Of a DNA stretch of 64,000 nt, positions 1-11,622 are shown in pieces. Origin of the DNA: Durusdinium trenchii. Taxonomy: Eukaryota; Sar; Dinophyceae; Suessiales; Symbiodiniaceae. The notes beneath the pieces were generated by a model that saw only the letters and a list, made by a program, of their open reading frames with translations, was not told where the DNA came from and searched no databases. Each line of letters starts with the position of its first letter. The stretch's first letter is position 1. The position numbers were made by a program, and so were the translations under genes. The stretch lies in assembly GCA_963970005.1 (NCBI GenBank), contig CAXAMN010015336.1, positions 62,001 through 126,000 on the forward strand, in the 5' to 3' direction.

Positions 1-171
1 CAACCGATCAGTTGGTTCCCAAGCTTTTCAAAATGCATTTTACTGGTACCTGGGATCATCCAATGAGTCCTACGCTATCTCCAAGGCTCCGGATGATCCC
101 GATACAGTGGGCCTTCGATTCGGTTCGATGGCACCCCGTTCGATGTCTTTGACAGACGGAGGTCCATATAA

Positions 172-265
172 ACCAACAGAGGTGGAGAGTGACCTGAACT
201 AGGACCCGTCATCAGGGGTACCGAACTAGGATAGTCTAGTTCGGGTTCTTCAACCTCTGTTGGAA
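172..265. repeat. Foldback element, family A
   Basis: Ends are CCAACAGAGGT and ACCTCTGTTGG; a second inverted pair (GAACTAGGA / TAGTCTAGTTC) lies inside. Same family as 2601, 29996 and others. Confidence 0.75.
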
Positions 266-542
266 CCATGGTGTCCACAGACCTTGGGGCGCATGGTTTT
301 TTGGCGCTATTCCAATGTCACATGGTATATCTTCTCCCGCAGGTTGCCACGCAAAGATTCAAAGAATCCAGCTCGGTCGCACGAAACGAAGAAGGATGCT
401 CATGGCCAATACATACAAATACGATATGGGATCCCAAATGGTCCATCACAAAGCAGCTCTCCCGGCGAGTCATGGCACCTCGGTTGGCTGGTTTCGGTTG
501 ACTCAGTTGACCCATGTGTGGCGTCGATCCGCCTCGCCCGAG

Positions 543-600
543 GATCTACTACCGTGATGTGCACCTCCCTGATGTGCTGGTGTTCCGACCCATGGGACAG
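543..600 (+). CDS. NSUN5-like exon a (pre-SAM region)
   Basis: Encodes IYYRDVHLPDVLVFRPMGQ, matching the segment just before the conserved lipophilic/SAM region in NSUN5. Acceptor CCCGAG before G. Joined to 1418 it reads PMGQVNLFDEG in frame, but the donor dinucleotide would be TC; shifting one base gives GT at the cost of a GA acceptor. Confidence 0.5.
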
Positions 601-3600
601 TCATGTGTGGATGATGTGACTTGGGCCACTCTGAAAGTACTCTAGACCTGGACCCTCCGAACTCAAGGGTGTCTGTAAAAAGTATGTAAATGGCCTCTTG
701 GAGGTGATAAGAGGTGTCCAAAAACCACCGAACTTGGGGAGGTCCTGGTATAATTCTGTAAACTCCCCCAACACTGCATGCATGTTAAACAGACGAATCA
801 CAAAACATAATTTAGAGCTATAACATGAGAACCTCCCCTTAAAGAAGACACCTCTGAGGTAGATAGAAATGACCATGTTTACGGACAGAACCTGTTTGGG
901 TCATGCCAATGTATTCGATGTGTTGTGTAGTAACATGAAGTCACCTCTCTTTAATTTGACCTTTTTGTGCTAAATAGAACCACTAACCCGGTCACTGGCC
1001 AGTGGTCCCATTTCACCCGAAAAGGAGCGCAACGCACAGTGAAGCTTCTTGACTTGGCCGTCTTTCAGCCACCAGAGGAGTCCCGTGGTTTAGTGGAACC
1101 AGGGTCAGGTCAGCTGGTGAACAGGTCAGCTGGTCTGCTTTCCACTCAGTGCCAGAAGCGACTCGACCTCCTGCAGTTCTGAGCTGTTTAGTTCGACCCA
1201 TGTGGATGTGGATGTGACCAGCCCGACTTCCTCCATGGAGAACGCACCTGTAGCATGGACCTGTTGGTGACCTTGTCCAGCAGGCTTGTCCAGCCAGGTC
1301 ACCCCGAACGGAAGCAGCTGTAGCATGGAACCTGCTTCAGTTGCAAGACTGATTAATAGACCTGGGCCCCTGGGCTAGCCAGTTTTCAGCTCGAAGAAAA
1401 TCAGTAGTTCTGCTGAGGTGAACTTGTTCGATGAGGGCGCCTTGGTCTTTCAGCAGAAGGCGTCCATGTTTCCAGCTCTAGCACTGGAGCCAGCGCCAGG
1501 TGCTCAGGTGATCGATGCTTGCGCGGCACCGTGGCTGTCCAATGATGTGCAGCAGTCACATGGAGGGCCTGGGTGGTTTTCAGTCCCATCCAGGGGCTGT
1601 GGAGTAGCTGGGCACCCCGACTACCTCCAAGTTCGGCACCCCGGCTTGTGACTGCTGGTTTATGTCAATTTTCTGTTACAAAGCTGGACCATCCAAACCA
1701 TCCAATGGGTGTCCTGGCTGGACAACCCCACACTACTTATATAGGTCTACTTCAGGGCACCCAGACAGGAAGTGCTAGTAGCGCTGGACATGTTATTTTT
1801 TTTCACTTCTCCCGTCCTGGATTTGGTTTGCCGTCCTGTCGAAGAATTGCCGTCCGTGCATGTGAACAGACAGGACCCAGGTAGCGAGCGGAGGAACTGG
1901 AAAGAGATGAAGACACAAGGCAACAGCTTCCCAAAACCTAGAAAAAATGAGTGCAACATGTAGGGTCTCGAACAACTCGAACATGCTTTTTGATCCACAT
2001 CTGGGTGGGTTTGACCCCTCACTCTGTGCTGAAATCAACTACCCTCATGGGCCAATCCATCCCATTTCACAGGCACCTGGATCAAAGACTTCTCAGATGG
2101 CAGTGCCTCAGCTGGGCAGTCCTACGGACTGTCTGCACGGAGTCCTCCGCAGTCCTCGGTTAGCCAGGAGTACCTAATCTCGTAGCAAGTGGCAACCCTG
2201 GGAGTCAAAGACTATAGAAAGAATGGTCTTTAGGTGACCCGAGTCCAGGAATTTCCTTGACTTCAGTCGGTCAAAATAACGTCGGTTCCTGGATTTCTAG
2301 GGTAATTACCTAGAGTCATCCCGTGAGTTCGTACCTGGGATTTCATGGCTACTAATTAGTGTACCTGCCAGCAGTCACATGGAGGGCCTGGGTGGTGTTT
2401 AGTCACCCCATCCAGTGATTGGATGTTATGGGCACCTGTACTCCTTCCTCCGTTCGGAACCGGCACCCCGTCTGTCACGTGATTGCTGGTGTTTTTTTTT
2501 TCATGTCCCATGTTCCGTGGCGAGAACCTCCGCAGAGGTTCTTGCAGTCACTGGAGGTCCAAGACATGTAGACATGTCTTGAAGCTGATCTGATGTTCAA
2601 CCAAGAGAGGTTGAACAGCCTTAAGGTCGCCCATCCCATAGGTACCACTATGGGGTCCGAACGTGAAGCGGTCTCTCAACCTCTCTTGGAAGGCATGTCC
2701 ACTTCGCTGGTGCCATTTCCGTCTTTAGACTCAGATCGATGTCCGATCGGCGTAGTCGATCGGCCCAAGTACATCGGATCATGGGGTGTTGGCTTCCGAA
2801 TCGCGACCTGTGGGGCCCCAAGAAAGAATCCACCATGGATCATGTCTTGGACATAAAGCATTCATGATCATTCATGTCTTCGGGGGTGTTTTGAGCGTCT
2901 TGAAACACTCATCCCGGATGGGCTCCAGTCGTACCATCTATAAGAAGGTGGGACTGGGGTGGGTTTGGAGGGTCAACGGGTCCACATACCTGAAGAGGCA
3001 CGACATGTTCGCCCAGGTAGGGCACATGAGACGAAGACACACGTTGTTTTCGAGCCAAGTCGGAGGGCAAGGCCATGATCCTGACCTTTCCTGGCCTTCC
3101 TAGCCTTGGGGTGTGCCAAGGCCATGATGAAGAACGAGGGAACCATCTTTGCTTTTGATCGGGACGGTCGACGGCTCCGGACGATGATGAATTTGCTGAA
3201 GCAGAGGCATGTGACTTGTGTCGAAGCCTGTGAGAAGGACTGCGTTTGATGCAAAATGGCCTCAGTCTTTTGAGACAACCTCCACAATGTAAACCTGGTT
3301 TATTATAATAACATATAATTACAATGATTGTTGTTTTTTAATTGTCCTTATGGTTAAATCCCTTTCCGGGGAAGATATTTCCAGGTTCCTTAATCCAGGA
3401 GTTGCTTTGCTGTGTTTTCGTTTCAATTGTGCGGAGCGTTTCGTGACGAAGTGTGCAGGACTTCCTACAATCTTCCCCGGAGGATGCCAGGTACCGGAAT
3501 GTGACCCATTTCTTGCTGGACCCCAGTTGCTCATCATCAGGCATGACTGCACAACCCATCTCAGATGACCTGGCAGTGAAGCAGCTTGCGGAAAATCAGA

Positions 3601-5368
3601 AGAAGGTGATCCTGCATGCTATGCGCTTTCCTGCCTGTGAGCGCATCGCTTATTCAACCTGTTCCATTTATGAGGAGGAGAACGAAAAGGTTGTGCAGCA
3701 TGCATCTCAGCGCAAGCAATTCATCACAATGATATACTTGATATAATTAGTATAATATGATATATAAAATATGTTGGTGACTGCACCATGCTGGACATAC
3801 TGCACCATTCAACCTCTGTGGGTTTTGGAGCCCAAGGGCTGTTTTGAACATGGTGAGAAAATGGTTTTGTGCTGAGAGGTGGAAGATATCAGGCTCAGGC
3901 CCTGCAGCTGTACCGACCTTCAACGCATCCATCAGGTCTTGCAAGACCAGCTCGGTGCACACTTTGAACTAGAAGCGACGCTGCCTTGGTCGTGGCCTCA
4001 ACCTGTCCACTCCCAGTGCGCACCCTCCGCACCAACCCTCACTGCCAGGTCACCACCAGGTCCACTCTTTAAGTCGACCAAAAGCCACCCAAACGCAGGT
4101 CGACCTGGCAGGGAAGGTGCCGGTTGTGGTCTTGGGGCCTAATCATTTAATCACTTGCACTGTCCACTCCTGCGCCTTGCCCTCAAAACACCTCGCCCTG
4201 CCTCTACGTGGTCTCAAGGAAGCCAAAAGTGCTGTTGTTTGGCAGTTCATGGCAGTTCAGAGTAAGTGCCAGCACCTTCAAAGAGGTTACACTACTTAGG
4301 GATCTCTATTGCACACCCCTTGAAGGTCCAGGTATATGTGGATGTATGTGGATTGGGCACGCGTCCAACGGGAGGTATTGCAGCTTACAGCTTGCAGTTG
4401 CAATTTTGTGGAGGTGGAGAGTTGATCTCAGATGTACCATGAATCACCCGTGCGCCATGGGGTTTGTCATCGGGCCCTCATAGCCTCATAGGGATCCCAT
4501 CCAGGTCCAAATCAAAGACGAATTGTCCAGGTCCAGGTCCTTTACCTCATTGAGGTCATGTCCTTTCGCATGATCAAATCCAGCAAAATGAGGTCAATTC
4601 CTAACCTGTAGGGGCTGTAGAGGATTCCTACTATCGCTCATTGTCATATACTACATGATTGTATTTGGAAAAGCCACATTGCGCCACATTGCGCCATGCG
4701 TCACATTGGTACTCTGAAGCGCAAAACGCAACATCTGCGCAGCATTTGAGGATAGTGAAGCGAGTAAAGTGGTTTGTTTATGGTTCCAAGCCAAATTGAT
4801 AGGTGGTTTGGTTGGTTATAGTCATAATGGTTGGTGAACCGTTGGATGTTGCTTGCATTTCGCTGAGAATTTCACACATCTAGCAGGCTGAGGACAGGAC
4901 CCAAACGCTGATTGACTTGTCAATTTGCGCCTGAATCAGAGGCTGAAGGGTTCTCACCCTCATCATGTAGGTGGTTAGGATCTTTTTATTGTCAACCTTA
5001 TCTTGGGATGATGTTTCACCTACTGACAGTATGTTTTAAAGAGTTTCTGAGCTGAAACCCACCAACTGTATCATGAGCACCTGGAATCGAACACGAAGCC
5101 ATCGCGCTGAGCACCACGAGTCAGCCACTCGCCCAGGTGGCCCAGGCGCGGGTCCCCCAAGTTCGAAGAGGTCGCTTCGCGCTGTGTGCGCAGCAGCTGG
5201 GAGGACCAAACGATTGGCTTCTTTTGCGCGCTCTTCGTCAAAGAAGAACCATCCGTCCGGGACCGGGTAACGGGTCGGCCGAGGCAGGCCGTTTTCACGG
5301 CCGGACAGGCGGTTTTGGTCGTTGGGGGGCCGGAATGGAGGGGTGGCGCGCTTTTGGAAGGTCATTAA
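543..5368 (+). CDS. NSUN5/Rcm1-like rRNA (cytosine-5) methyltransferase, split gene
   Basis: Seen: exons 543-600, 1418-1530, 3121-3243, 3459-3692, 3936-3994 and 5146-5368 read in order as the C-terminal two thirds of an NSUN5/yeast Rcm1-type enzyme. Landmarks are VLVF (pre-catalytic region), FQQKAS followed by DACAAP (SAM motif I), GTIFAFDRD (motif II acid), FLLDPSCSSSGM (motif IV), YSTCSIYEEENE (motif VI, catalytic-type Cys) and TIGFFCALF (C-terminus). Known: the family methylates C5 of a cytosine in large-subunit rRNA in the nucleolus. Most junctions keep frame; the exon with the GNKT part of motif I, expected to be 3n+1 nt long between 1530 and 3121, was not found. N-terminal exons before 543 are also unidentified. 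Stop TAA at 5366-5368. Motif IV has SCSSSG where SCSGSG is usual. The gene may be intact with an unseen microexon, or decayed. Confidence 0.8.
1418..1530 (+). CDS. NSUN5-like exon b (SAM motif I, first half)
   Basis: Reads VNLFDEGALVFQQKAS and later GAQVIDACAAP. DACAAPG(N)KT is the SAM-binding motif of NOL1/NOP2/Sun enzymes; the exon stops inside the proline codon. Acceptor CTGAG before G, donor GTGGCT. Confidence 0.8.
1551..1660. repeat. Foldback element, family H, copy 1
   Basis: Begins GCAGCAGTCACATGGAGGGC and ends TGTGACTGCTGG, so its ends are inverted. The left half is repeated almost unchanged at 2369. It sits in the NSUN5-like intron after exon b. Confidence 0.55.
2369..2492. repeat. 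Foldback element, family H, copy 2
   Basis: Shares the 28-base start CAGCAGTCACATGGAGG(..)GGTGG with the copy at 1551 and ends with GTGATTGCTGG, the diverged inverse of the start. Confidence 0.5.
2601..2689. repeat. Foldback element, family A
   Basis: Inverted ends CCAAGAGAGGTTGA and TCAACCTCTCTTGG, perfect over 14 bases. The interior (AAGGTCGCCCATCCCATA, GGGTCCGAACGTGAAGCGG) recurs at 31184. Confidence 0.85.
3121..3243 (+). CDS. NSUN5-like exon c (SAM motif II region)
   Basis: 41 codons, AMMKNEGTIFAFDRDGRRL then TMMNLLKQRHVTCVEACEKDC. The FAFD acid is the ribose-binding position of the SAM fold. Acceptor GCCAAG before GCC, donor GTTTGA; phase 0 on both sides. Confidence 0.85.
3459..3692 (+). 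CDS. NSUN5-like exon d (catalytic motifs IV and VI)
   Basis: 78 codons carrying both cysteine motifs of m5C RNA methyltransferases: LLDPSCSSSGM (motif IV) and YSTCSIYEEENEKV (motif VI). Acceptor GTGCAG before GAC. The donor GTGCAG after GAAAAGGTT is chosen because the next exon then continues the family pattern in frame. Confidence 0.88.
3936..3994 (+). CDS. NSUN5-like exon e
   Basis: VLQDQLGAHFELEATLPWSW; the LPxW signature precedes an RG in NSUN5. A GC donor after TCGTG joined to G at 5146 restores WSWRGSPKFEE, so the GC-AG junction is supported by reading frame and homology. Confidence 0.75.
5083..5127 (-). other. Possible tRNA-derived (SINE-like) internal promoter
   Basis: On the minus strand TGGCTGACTCG (A-box-like) is followed 35 nt downstream by GTTCGATTCC (B-box-like), the arrangement of RNA polymerase III internal promoters. 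The T-stem flanks do not pair, so this is not a functional tRNA gene. It abuts the last NSUN5-like exon. Could be chance. Confidence 0.25.
5146..5368 (+). CDS. NSUN5-like terminal exon
   Basis: Reads RGSPKFEEVASRCVRSSWED then QTIGFFCALFVKEE, the C-terminal end of NSUN5 proteins (usually xIGFFVAxFxR), followed by a non-conserved arginine/alanine-rich tail to TAA at 5366-5368. Acceptor GCCCAG before GCG. Confidence 0.82.
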
Positions 5369-5410
5369 GTAGCTTCGTTGTTACAGGTGAAACGATTCCC
5401 AAGGAAGCTT

Positions 5411-5526
5411 ACTAGTTACTAGAAAGCTGAAAGCTTCTTGTTACTAGAAAGCTTCAAAGACCTCCTAGTAGTGTCCTTGCTCCTAGTAGCTTCAAAGACC
5501 GTTCCTAGTAGCTTCTTGTTACTAGC
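5411..5526. repeat. Short repeats built on CTAGTAGCTTCTTGTTACTAG
   Basis: Several imperfect copies of TTACTAGAAAGCTTC and CCTAGTAGCTTC. The last copy (about 5505-5526) differs by one base from a repeat at 61609-61630 inside an intron of the minus-strand element. Confidence 0.6.
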
Positions 5527-7381
5527 AGCGATCAAAGACCTACCAGGTGGGCATCTTATTGGGCCGAGGCGCTCTCTTGGACGTGGCGCCACACATGAGT
5601 CAGATGACGCAGCACATCCAGAGCCTATATATGCTTGACTGCAATTTTACGTATGGGAGTCTTGCAAATATCGATGTGGTCATATTGAATTTCTGTATAT
5701 CTGCACCACTTGGAAAGAAGTTCATGAAGCATCTTCAATTTCCATCAATTTCCAATAGATCCACGCTGTCAATAGATCCAGCACCCAGCATTGCCTCGGG
5801 TGCTGTACAGAAGCTATTTTCTCCGAAATTGACTTATACGTACTTAACAGATGTTTCCGCCTCATCCCAATAATCACCGTCTCCGATCCCCCCAAAAATA
5901 TACACGCCCTCGCGACTCGCGATCCCTACTTTCTCGCCTCTTCCTCCTCCTCTTCCTCGTCTCTCTTATCCTATCCACAGGCGCGGGACGTAGCATCGAG
6001 TCGCCTCGGAAGTCGAGTCGCATCGAGTCGCCTCGCCAGGTGCCACTCTTGGAGTACTTCGGCCTCGGAAGCACCCCCGACAGGCGGCCCATTTGCCGCG
6101 GGGGCCGAGCCGGGGCCGGAGCTTGGAACTGCTGCGCCTTCGGGGGGGGGGTTTGGAACGCCTTCCCGACGGCGTGTCGCGCGTTTGGAGGGGCTGAAGG
6201 GTGGAGGGATGAGGGGCTGCCATAGTGCAAGCCCAGCAATGCATGAAATGGATTAGGTGCTTGGTGTCTTTTTCCACTCAAAACATCTCAAAACCACCCC
6301 AATCTATAGGCAAATAGTCCATCAATCGTTAGTTTGGAGATTCAGCAAATGGCAGAAACGCGGATGAGATCACTCCAGGGATTTCTTGAGGGGTTGAGCT
6401 ACAGCGTGAAACAGGCAGTAGGGACCAGTTTCAACTTCTTAAACCTCCGGTCGAATCATGGAATAGTGGACCATACGACCTGACCAGCACACGCTTTAAT
6501 GTAGACTCTTGATTAATACACCCCCCCATTTGAATTGAACATCCTCTTCATATGGGGGGTTTATGCTCCTCAAGAGTCTACAGTCTACATGACCTGACAA
6601 AACGGGGTTGGCTTCTCATTGCTTCTCCAAATCCACCTTGCTCTTCCCACCAAGACCTCGTAAGAGTCAGACTCACTCTCCCGCTCTTCCTCGCGACCTC
6701 GCGCCCTCGCGCGACTTCGGCGCCCGGCACGCGTGCCGCCAGCCAGGGGCCCGCGGAACAGCTACCATGGCCTGGTGCGCTTGCGGTGGCGCCGGGGGTT
6801 CTCAGAGACCTGCGGACGCAGCACGCACGCTGAGACAGACAGACGTGGGACGCCGGAAACAGGTGCCGGCCCTCCCTGGCGGAGGTGATGCGAGGGGTGG
6901 AAAGCTGTGTATCTCAAAATGAGTGTGAATGAATTGATTGGACCCCAGACACGACCTGTCTGGCACTGCCAGTCCGTTCTGCCCCAGAGTCTGACCCCTC
7001 TGGCACGCACCACCCCATCGGCCGTGAAATGAAGGCAGTCCGACATGGCAGTCCCATGGAGTATTTGGGAACGATAGAACTCCAAAGATGATTTTTGGAG
7101 ACGCCCCAAGTCTGCGGACATGTCCTTTTCATTCGGGTGAGGTCATCGAGTGAGAGCATCATCAAAAATGGTGGACTTCCAGGCTTGCTACCTGCTAGAA
7201 GGTTTCTTGGGGTGGTTTCAATATGTTTCAAGCTCCCATTCCTGCAGGTTTTTGAGCCGCAGAGCTAGCTTTTGGGGATTGATCATGTTTTTTCAGAACA
7301 TCCAAGCTTCGACCTGGTGCTGTTTGACACCTCGTGCTGTTAGATGCATCCAACCCCAAAAAGGCAACCACAACCAGGACC

Positions 7382-7464
7382 TTCCAGTCGAGGTGTCTCT
7401 AAATAGCCTCTTAGTGGTTATATAAGGGGTGTCCAAAACCACCGGGCGTTTTTTTCGGTCCTGG
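7382..7464. repeat. Family F repeat, copy at 7.4 kb
   Basis: Nearly the same sequence recurs at 26912-26998, including the block AAATAGCCTCTTAGTGGTTA and the end GGTCCTGGAA. A diverged third copy lies near 675-755. Confidence 0.75.
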
Positions 7465-8829
7465 AAATGGACATATATTCTTTGTGACCTGGTCACCGTT
7501 GGTGCCTTGGCATCCAGGACCTTACACATCCACGAGGGACCGTGTGGAAGCGAGGGGACTGTCTTGGAACTCTTGTCCGTGAACGTCCAGAACTCTTTTT
7601 CTGGGCCACGTGTGTCTCTGGAATCTTCAAGTGAATGGTTGGAAACCATTGCATTTAAGACAACATCGTGGATACCAAGGCAAATCATTCTGTTCCAAAG
7701 GTTATAGATGGATCTTTCCAAGCAGGGATGTGGTCGTAGAAGTGTACTATAATGACGAAAACGTGATCCAGTCAGTGTGTTTAGCCAATCTGGTGAGGTC
7801 ATTGGCGAATTGAACTGGGCAGAACAAACGCTGCTTGAATTATTGTCCTTACAAATAGCTTGGAAGTTTCTAGCTTCCCATGCCCCGTGTTCAGGTATCG
7901 GGAACCTGAAAACAGTGGATTCGGAAAACGGTATAGCAAAAAAGCCAGGGACACAACGCGGACAGAAAGCGGAAGTGTGGCGGCCGGGACATTTTGCGCG
8001 GTACAAATCCACTGTGTAGAGCAGTCCCTGGCCTGGGGTGACTCAAAAGAAAGCGGCCACAGAACCAGACATGGAACCCGACATAACCAACCTGGAAAAT
8101 GGACCGAAACTGAAGACCAGCTTCCACAAACCAGTGGTTGGCGTACCTCACTTTGGGGGGGGGACTGACTTGGGGCCAATCGAGTACCGCGTTGATTGGC
8201 GCACGTCACCCAAGGGGATACCGTGCTCTACCTGGCCGGCAGTTCTTCCCCGTTTTTGAGGCAGGGAGGTGAGGGACTTCTTCACCTGTATGGACACGTA
8301 AAGCGTAAAGACCGGTTCCTTTTTGAAACAACCCCAAAAGCCTCCAAGATCAGTGCTGACAGTCGCACTTTGTAGGAGATTGAATAGACGATTCATGTCA
8401 TGTCATGCTGCAAGAGCCAGGGTTAAAAGAAACGCAATGCTACGATAATTCTGCTGTATACATTCTTTTGGATCAGAGGAGGAAGTCCACCTTTCCAAGA
8501 TCCGCCGCGGGGACAGCGCTTGTGGAGAGAAACCGGTTTCAGACTAGGGTCTGTGCACGTCGGACCTTGGAATCTCATCTCAGAAGAGGTCTGGACGTCA
8601 AAGACCCAAATGGATCCAAGTGGGTCCAAAATCCAAAGCAACAAAACGGTCCTTCAACGTGCCTGATCCCGTCAGCCGCGCGGATCACGTCAGGCAGCGC
8701 AGCGGCCTCATGATGATCCCGTCGGTCGAGTTGGGGCCCCTGAAAGCGGTGGGTGACACAGCGGGAGGTGGCACAAGGTGGGTGTTACACCCGGGAAGAT
8801 CAACTAACCTGAAGGCATGGTTTTCACGT

Positions 8830-9110
8830 TCCATGTGGTCTCTTCCAGGGTGTGTGTGTGTGTTGTTTCAAAACGTGATTTGTGCAGCTCAAGAGTGCAC
8901 AAAGTGTGAAGCATTCTGCACAAGGCCTTCAGGCCTTGTTGTGGATGCAAATGATGCCATTTGTCCGTGCTGCTTCACGTGCATATCTAAGTTCAAGAGA
9001 TCATCCTGAGGTGAACCTCGATGCGATCCTCAGAGATCCTCAGTTATCGTGGATTGCTTATGATTTCATCATCAGCTCTTGCCACCAGATGTGTTTTTGG
9101 GTGACAAGCA
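8830..9110. repeat. Diverged duplicate of 19085-19345
   Basis: Shares TGTGAAGCATTCTGCAC, CTTGTTGTGGATGCAAATGA and GCTTCACGTGCAT with the segment at 19.1 kb, with indels. Neither copy keeps an obvious open frame; possibly a decayed gene fragment. Confidence 0.6.
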
Positions 9111-9171
9111 AAACGGTCGTATGTGGTCGTATCAAGGGAAGCATCTGTGAACACCGAACACCATCTAGCTA

Positions 9172-9266
9172 TACCCAGACACTCCATGTATGCCATATAT
9201 GCCTACATTGACCCCCAAACCCACCCAAATGTAGGCATATATGGCATACATGGAGTGTATGGGATA
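9172..9266. repeat. Foldback element, family C, long perfect arms
   Basis: Arms 9180-9209 and 9228-9257 are perfectly complementary over 30 bases, separated by an 18-base loop. The outer ends follow the family C pattern CCAGACACTCCATG / CATGGAGTGT. Confidence 0.9.
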
Positions 9267-9797
9267 CATACACGCTTTTTCAAAATGCTACAAATGATCA
9301 ACGTCTACCATGACAGTCGGGGTGGTTTTTTCTGGACACCCTGAATCACCTCTTTCAGGAACTATCAAAAAAAAAAACCTAGTCCGCGTGTCCTGGTGTA
9401 GTTTTCCTGAGAACACAGAACACATGCATAATGCTATTCAAATAAATCAACGTCTATATGAAGGATCCATCGATTTTCTGTTTCTTCTTTTCAGGTTTGA
9501 ACTTCTTCCTGGAAGCGGAGCTCATCGTACCACCGGGCTCCTGTTGGGGACGCCCAGCTCAGCCTCGCCCCTCCTGCGCCGCGCCTCCAGCGTGTTTCCG
9601 GTCGTGGCGCCGGCTGCGGTCAGTTTTCTCCATAGCCAGTGAGCTGTTTGACGTGTTATATGTCTTTTTGTATGGCTAATTAAGCATATACTGTAGGTGT
9701 TTCATATGGTGATGTTTGGATGTAGGACATCGGCATTGGTGCAGTTCACCTGTTCCAACTCTGCGCTCTTGACGGCATGAACCGCACCCGACCCCAT

Positions 9798-9905
9798 GAC
9801 CAGACGTCATCCGCTTTGTGGACATCGCCCAGCCCTTAAGCTCCCCAACATCTGGCGATTTCAAGGCCTCCATCCTTCTTGGCGCCCTGGTCACGTGCCA
9901 GTGTG
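9798..9905 (+). other. GC-rich exon-like island, unidentified
   Basis: One frame reads VIRFVDIAQPLSSPTSGDFK and then ASILLGALVTCQCGGCG. Composition resembles the confirmed exons, and AAG before GCC at the break fits the GC-donor usage of this locus. I do not recognise the protein. Confidence 0.25.
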
Positions 9906-11538
9906 GCGGATGTGGGCGTCAGCTGCTTGCTACACTGTGCAGGCGTGGGTGTGACGGTTTGGAAGAGAGTATAGGAGGTATTGCAGGTATTGACAGTAGG
10001 AGCCCATCATCAAGTATGATGTGGGTGCGAAAGTGCTAAAGAAACAGGGGATATTGAGAAACTTAATTTGGGATTACCGAATTGCATGACTTGAGACAAA
10101 ATGTTTTGAGGGCAAATCATGAGGAGGGGAGCATGGAGGAGCCATCACGAGGGTGTCATGCTGGTGGAATTTCCTTCACTTGTTTTTCCACTGTGCAACG
10201 CCACTGCAGGACGCAATGAGCTTTGCGTGAAGACCGGCACGCTTGATCGGGGACGCATACACAGAACCTGGTGGTCCAACTGATTTTTCAAACCTGGCTG
10301 TGCTTCCGGGGAGAAGATTGTCTTGGAGTTTTCTCCCAGGAAAGCAGATTTGATGGCAATCACTGATGCCATGCTAAGTCAGCAATTAAGATTAGTATGA
10401 GCTTGATCAGGGTCCTACTCCGTGGAAAGGGCACAAGAGAGAGCAGATATACCTGGATCTTCCAACTATGCAACATTTCTTCCGAACCTGGCTGTTTTTT
10501 TGTCATGACATGTCATGACAAATAAATATGAACAGGCAGGATGTGTTGCACAGTTGGAAGATTGATCAGTTTTTCGATGCAGCTCCGTTCCACGCTCCGA
10601 CGCCGGGTGCTGGAAAAACCATGGAAAAGGAGCCTTCCAGATCTACCACGTGCAGTGATTCCGACCAATGGATCCTCCGTCAAATGGCAAAGGCACCTTC
10701 AAGCATGAATCAGTCTCAAAACATCTTGTGTCAATGGATTCCCCCCCTCCTCACCCAGATATGGATGGGCAAAAACCCATGTAAAACCTCTTTCGTTCCT
10801 GGGGAGGTCTTGGTCTCCATGTCCGGAACCGGTAGTACCGGTTGACCGCCCACCCCTCCTGCCCGCCAGGTCGACGCGGATGTGGTGCGGACCCTTGCCC
10901 GGTAGCGTGTGACGCGAGACCAGTCCCGTCGTCCGTCGGTAGAAGAAACGAAGAGGAGTGGGGGGGATGTGTGGTGTTCTATGTTTTATCTCTGGAAGGA
11001 TCCAACATATGATTGATCCGAAGGTTTTTCTTTCCAGCACATTAAGTAATGATCATTAATGTTGATTTTCTGCATCAGGGTCCTTAGATAACGGTATAGT
11101 GTTCCATTCTGCAGCTTTGAAGTCACATCCAGCTCGGATGAACTCGGTCGCAGCCTATTCACCCAGCTTTATTCAAGTGAGTGCTCGTTTGAGCATGGCC
11201 AAATGCCAGCAGTATCATGTCAGAGTGAAGAAAAATGAAAAGGGGTACCCCACCAGCGAAGGTGAGGCGTCAAGAGGTTCAAAACCCCATAATTTCATGT
11301 GTTGGAATGCATGGGAAGGCGAGAAATGCTTCCTGAGAATGGCTGTGGCCTGGGGCGCAAGTACATTCTTTGCCCTAGCACTAGCCTTCCAACTTCCACG
11401 CATTATATAAAAGGGAAGGTTGGCCCAGCTTCGTAGTCCAAAATCCTTAGTATACTTGCTCAGTAAAGACCAGCAAATCATTAGTCGCTGGATGTATCTA
11501 TATATGTCATTCTATGTCTATGTGTTTAAGTATTAACC

Positions 11539-11622
11539 TACCTGGACCTTCAAGGGGTGTCCAATGGAGGTCCCTTAGTGGTGTGGGGGCCTCCATTGGT
11601 GACCCCTTTGAAGGTGCTGGTA
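11539..11622. repeat. Foldback element, family B
   Basis: TACCTGGACCTTCAAGGGG at the left faces CCCCTTTGAAGGTGCTGGTA at the right, with CCAATGGAGG / CCTCCATTGG also inverted inside. Confidence 0.8.

Larger units (their letters stand above)
5527..9171. other. No recognisable gene; repeats and GC-rich islands
   Basis: Contains a GC-rich stretch with short direct repeats of GAGTCGCCTCG (5985-6050), another at 6690-6890, and repeat fragments near 6946-7075 (family D) and 7382-7464 (family F). A 239-codon minus-strand frame (8012-7293) crosses the family F repeat and shows no domain. Confidence 0.5.

Noticed and set aside
1061-1090. AVFQPPEES as an alternative NSUN5 exon
   Set aside because: Superficially like the LLVFP block, but the exon at 543-600 fits better and joins in frame to 1418.
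7293-8012. 239-codon minus-strand ORF
   Set aside because: Runs through a family F repeat and has no domain or exon-like composition; long frames of this kind are expected in repeat-rich DNA of balanced composition.
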